Assembly: GCA_913047775.1 (NCBI GenBank)
Contig: CAJWUE010000001.1
Coordinates: forward strand, 18,698-82,697
Length of the DNA stretch: 64,000 nucleotides
Direction of reading: 5' to 3'
From: GCA-002731945 sp913047775
Lineage (GTDB): Bacteria; Pseudomonadota; Alphaproteobacteria; MED-G09
The notes under the pieces are model-generated. The model saw nothing but the letters and a program-made list of their open reading frames with translations, was not told where the DNA came from and did not search any database. Of the stretch, positions 61,048 to 64,000 are shown in pieces (position 1 is the stretch's first letter; every line of letters begins with the position of its first letter). The translations under genes and the position numbers were made by a program.

Positions 61048-62400
61048 TTATTCAATAGGAATGGGCTGTTTATTGTTCATCCTTTGCTCCTTAAGTTGAA
61101 CCTGAATTTTTGAGTGCATCTCTTCAGTAATAGGGTATTTCCATATTATGGCTACAGCCAATAAGAAAAATATAGAAGGTAAGGTAGAAAATAAGAACTT
61201 AAGTCCAAATAACTGACTTGAATTGTTGTAAACATCTGGTCCAGTATTGAAGCCGATCCAAGCTAATGCAGTCAATGCAATCCATGTTCCAACAGAGCCA
61301 GTCATTTTCGAAGTGAATGACCATGAAGAGAAGAATAAACCAGATCTATTCTCTCCACTTTTTAATGTATCAAGGTCAATAACGTCTGCTTTCATAGAAT
61401 TAGGTAACGCAGCAAAACCACCTGCCGAAAATCCTGTTACGATAGTAATCGGTAACATCCACCAGAAATCTCCTTCTCCTAAAAAAAGATAGAAAGGATG
61501 GGCTAAAGCTATCATTGTGAAACTACCAATGTAAGCTTTGTGTTTCCCTATTTTTTTTGATAACCAAACCCAAAAAGGTACAGCTGCAAAGTTAGTAAGA
61601 TAGAAGAAAGTAAGCATATAAATAGCCATAGCTTCTGCTTTAAGAACATAGGTAATAAAGAACAGATATAGTGGTGTTGTTATGGAAATAGCAATTCCTC
61701 CAACCATGAAAGCCAGAATTAATCTTTTAAAAGGAGCATTCTCTAACATTAGTTTAAAACCTTTTATAGGCGAAATAGTAGATTGAACATGTTCTTTAGA
61801 TTCTGGAACATTCGTTACGGTTAAGAAAACACAAATAGGCATAATGATTACCATAGCAATTCCAACAATATAGAGAACATTTGCGCTTCCTCCAAAACCA
61901 AAAAATAGTAGGGCTACTGCAGGTATTAATTGAGCGCTTAAGCTACCTACTACTCCCAACATGGATCGCCAACCTGTTATCCGCGATCTTTCATTATAAT
62001 CAGAGGATAATTCAGCGCCCCAAGCATAATAGGGGATTATTAACATTGTTGTAGCTATTGAAAGAAGCATCATCCACATAAAGAGATGGGCAGCTCCAGA
62101 TCCTTCTGGTGGTAGAAATAGCATATAAATGCTTATCATCATTAAAGGGGTCGCGAGTGCTATCCATGGTCTTCTTCTACCCCATCTCGTGTTTGTTCGA
62201 TCATTTATATAACCAAATATTGGATCAGTGATGACATCAAAGATACGTACAAGTAAGATGATATTAGCTGCAAGTATTAAAGGAACGCCCATCTCGCCGG
62301 TATAGAATTTAGGAATGAAAACTAAAATTGGGAACAGAGCAATATTAATAGGTACTTCTGTTAAACCGTAATAGAATAGGGTTGATCTTTTAAGTTTCAA
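61048..62400 (-). CDS. Second GPH-family sugar:cation symporter (MFS)
   Basis: The 450-residue protein again has about 12 hydrophobic segments and the GPH signature DVITDPIFGYINDRTNTRWG followed by RRRP. It is clearly divergent from its neighbour at 59552, so the pair is not a fresh duplication. The start is TTG at 62400, with GGAGAG a little upstream. It is the first gene of the minus-strand uptake locus and is divergent from the amidohydrolase, with an intergenic space of only 85 bases. Confidence 0.88.
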   Translation of the reverse strand: MKLKRSTLFYYGLTEVPINIALFPILVFIPKFYTGEMGVPLILAANIILLVRIFDVITDPIFGYINDRTNTRWGRRRPWIALATPLMMISIYMLFLPPEGSGAAHLFMWMMLLSIATTMLIIPYYAWGAELSSDYNERSRITGWRSMLGVVGSLSAQLIPAVALLFFGFGGSANVLYIVGIAMVIIMPICVFLTVTNVPESKEHVQSTISPIKGFKLMLENAPFKRLILAFMVGGIAISITTPLYLFFITYVLKAEAMAIYMLTFFYLTNFAAVPFWVWLSKKIGKHKAYIGSFTMIALAHPFYLFLGEGDFWWMLPITIVTGFSAGGFAALPNSMKADVIDLDTLKSGENRSGLFFSSWSFTSKMTGSVGTWIALTALAWIGFNTGPDVYNNSSQLFGLKFLFSTLPSIFFLLAVAIIWKYPITEEMHSKIQVQLKEQRMNNKQPIPIE

Positions 62401-62473
62401 TTTGGGTACTCTCCAAAATATAGACTACATTTTATTTTCTAAATTGGTAGATCAAATACAAATACTATTTAAT

Positions 62474-62477
62474 GGAG
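62474..62477 (+). promoter_or_regulatory. Shine-Dalgarno fixing the start of the second amidohydrolase
   Basis: GGAG is followed by eight bases and then TTG at 62486. This start removes 28 non-conserved codons from a longer reading that would begin two bases from the divergent transporter start, leaving room for promoters. Confidence 0.55.
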
Positions 62478-62485
62478 TTAGAATT

Positions 62486-63520
62486 TTGAATCTGGATAAT
62501 AAAGAAAAACACAATAAATGGCTAAATCAAGTTGTGGAACCAATTCTCGAACCTAATTTACCCATAATAGATCCCCATCATCATCTTTGGCCAGCACCAT
62601 GGGGGAGAAATAAAATTCCTGTAGAATCTCATTATCTTTTAGAAGATCTTTGGAATGATACCCAAAGTGGACACAATATTGTCAAAACAGTTTTTGTTGA
62701 ATGCGGTCAGGGTTATTATCTAGAAGGTCCAGAATCCTTTAGACCTGTTGGGGAAACTGATTTTGTTCTTGGAATAGCTAATGAAGCCCGGCAAGATACT
62801 TCGAAAGCTCAAATTTCTGGAATAGTAGGTCATGCTGACCTGATGCTTGGAAAATCAGTAAAGGAAGTACTCGAAGCGCATCGAGAAAAAGGGGCAGGTC
62901 TTTTTAAAGGTGTCCGTCATGCAGCAGGTTGGGATCAAAACGAAAAAGTAAGAAACTCTCACTCTGAACCTATAAGACACATATATCTTGATGATAACTT
63001 CCAAAAAGGTATAGAACAATTAGAGAGTTTAGATATGAGTTTCGATGCTTGGCATTATCATCATCAAATCAAAGAATTAACTCTATTAGCTAAAACATTC
63101 CCGAATTTAATTATAATTCATAATCACTTTGGAGGTCCCTTAGGAATTGGTCCATACGAAGGAAACAGAGATAAGATATTTAATCAGTGGAAGGAGGACA
63201 TCTTTGAATTATCTGGTTGCAAAAATGTTGTTTCTAAGCTTGGAGGTATGGCGATGCCAATTAACGGGTGGGATTGGCACAAAAGAACCAAACCCGCTAC
63301 ATCAAACGAGTTAGTTCTTGCTCAAAAAAAATATTATTTACATGTGATAAACTCTTTTGGGGCAGAGAGATGTCTGTTTGAAAGTAATTTTCCAGTGGAT
63401 AAACAATCAATATCCTATTCGGTTCTTTGGAATGCATTTAAGAAGCTAGCTTCCGATTTTAGTGAGAAAGACAAAAATCAACTCTTTTATGAAACAGCGG
63501 CTAGAGTTTATAAGATATAA
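62486..63520 (+). CDS. Amidohydrolase-2 family protein, lactonase-like
   Basis: TIM-barrel hydrolase of 344 residues from the TTG at 62486. The metal-binding DPHHHLW motif follows about 26 residues from the start. Later come WHYHHQIKEL, IIHNHFGG and the C-terminal FESNFPVDKQS with the catalytic aspartate, as in 2-pyrone-4,6-dicarboxylate hydrolase/fuconolactonase-like members. No signal peptide is seen. It converges with the cupin gene, ten bases apart. A lactone intermediate of sugar or aromatic breakdown is a reasonable guess for its substrate. Confidence 0.87.
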   Translation: MNLDNKEKHNKWLNQVVEPILEPNLPIIDPHHHLWPAPWGRNKIPVESHYLLEDLWNDTQSGHNIVKTVFVECGQGYYLEGPESFRPVGETDFVLGIANEARQDTSKAQISGIVGHADLMLGKSVKEVLEAHREKGAGLFKGVRHAAGWDQNEKVRNSHSEPIRHIYLDDNFQKGIEQLESLDMSFDAWHYHHQIKELTLLAKTFPNLIIIHNHFGGPLGIGPYEGNRDKIFNQWKEDIFELSGCKNVVSKLGGMAMPINGWDWHKRTKPATSNELVLAQKKYYLHVINSFGAERCLFESNFPVDKQSISYSVLWNAFKKLASDFSEKDKNQLFYETAARVYKI

Positions 63521-63530
63521 TAGTTAAAGA

Positions 63531-64000
63531 TTAACTTGCAGACTTTAAAGGAGCCCATGCAAGTAATGTTTTGTCATTTGATTTTGAGTTTGGGACAAGC
63601 TTACATCCACCCTCTTCAGCCATAGCCTTATAATCTAACCAAGACACTACCGCTTCAACTGGAGTGCCTGGTCCAGAATCAAAAACTAATGGGCCATAAA
63701 TATTAGCAGTATAGATCAAATCCTCGTCAGTAACCCTTTGCGTTGCATCGTGCCTAGCTCCCGCAGGTTCATAGAACCATATGCCTGGTCCATAACCTTC
63801 AGCAGGTCCTGCGCGTACACCTAAAGCTCCACTCAATACCAAGAAATCACTTGCACCAATATGTGTATGCGGAAGGGCAACACCATTATGCCGAACAATC
63901 ATTGAAACAAAACCTGTTTCTTCGCTAACACGCAAAAGCTTGAGGCCTACATCTGGCATTGTAGGCATTGTAAACCATGGTACATCTCTTGTATCAACAA
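63531..64000 (-). CDS. Cupin-domain protein, dioxygenase-like, N-terminus cut by window edge
   Basis: Small metal-dependent cupin resembling the acetylacetone-cleaving/2,4'-dihydroxyacetophenone dioxygenase group. LPHTHIGASDFLVLSGALG carries the first cupin motif with two histidines but without the usual glutamate, and GARHDATQRV supplies a third histidine, as in three-histidine iron cupins. An ATG at 63968 exists, but the frame stays open to the edge and the residues before it (DVPWF) match the expected start of this family, so the true start lies outside the window. Function is inferred from fold only. Confidence 0.78.
   Translation of the reverse strand, partial: VDTRDVPWFTMPTMPDVGLKLLRVSEETGFVSMIVRHNGVALPHTHIGASDFLVLSGALGVRAGPAEGYGPGIWFYEPAGARHDATQRVTDEDLIYTANIYGPLVFDSGPGTPVEAVVSWLDYKAMAEEGGCKLVPNSKSNDKTLLAWAPLKSAS

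Overview
The window is AT-rich, densely packed bacterial DNA, most likely from an uncultured marine alphaproteobacterium. The alphaproteobacterial signs are the complete division and cell-wall (dcw) cluster with lpxC, bamD and ligA behind ftsZ, an FtsZ tail ending in an LEIPAF-type motif, and a class A RNase P RNA gene directly upstream of mraZ. The habitat and the group within the class are inferences. No gene-free stretch exceeds 300 bases; the longest gap, 59364-59551, is 188. No transposase, CRISPR array, tRNA or rRNA gene was seen.

Region 1 (1-21228, all minus) is one near-continuous envelope and division cluster, read in the order mraZ, rsmH, ftsL, ftsI, murE, murF, mraY, murD, ftsW, murG, murC, murB, ddl, ftsQ, ftsA, ftsZ, lpxC, bamD, ligA (cut by the window edge). 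It makes the UDP-MurNAc-pentapeptide precursor (meso-diaminopimelate type, from the DNPR motif of MurE), lipid I and lipid II, the septal synthase FtsW/FtsI, the Z-ring and its membrane anchor, and the first committed step of lipid A. Five copies of an ATGGR motif at exact 10-base spacing upstream of mraZ look like MraZ autoregulatory boxes. rnpB follows, with its own sigma70-type promoter.

Region 2 (21785-37401) is mixed metabolism: a glutathione S-transferase, an SDR paired with a phosphohexomutase, a glyoxalase II-like hydrolase, a MerC-like protein, and a six-gene minus-strand run headed by ferrochelatase (hemH) and ending in an unusual Gfo/Idh-aldo/keto reductase fusion. It also holds a plus-strand two-gene operon: a ferritin-like diiron protein (PF10118 type) followed by a homologue of styrene oxide isomerase with its haem and catalytic residues conserved. 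This pair is the best candidate here for an undescribed pathway (alkene or arene to epoxide to aldehyde).

Region 3 (37459-49573, minus) is a seven-gene operon for branched acyl-CoA breakdown: an AtuA-like protein, a biotin-dependent acyl-CoA carboxylase (two subunits), an enoyl-CoA hydratase, an isovaleryl-CoA-dehydrogenase-like enzyme, a fused indolepyruvate-type 2-oxoacid:ferredoxin oxidoreductase and a second acyl-CoA-dehydrogenase-like flavoprotein. It could run leucine or isoprenoid catabolism.

Region 4 (49697-64000) holds two small membrane proteins, an amidohydrolase/enoyl-CoA hydratase/amidase group, and a probable alpha-glucoside uptake locus (TonB-dependent receptor, two GPH-family symporters, alpha/beta hydrolase, GH13 alpha-glucosidase). 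It ends with a second amidohydrolase and a cupin cut by the window edge. TTG start codons are frequent and several, including that of ftsZ, are backed by good Shine-Dalgarno sequences.
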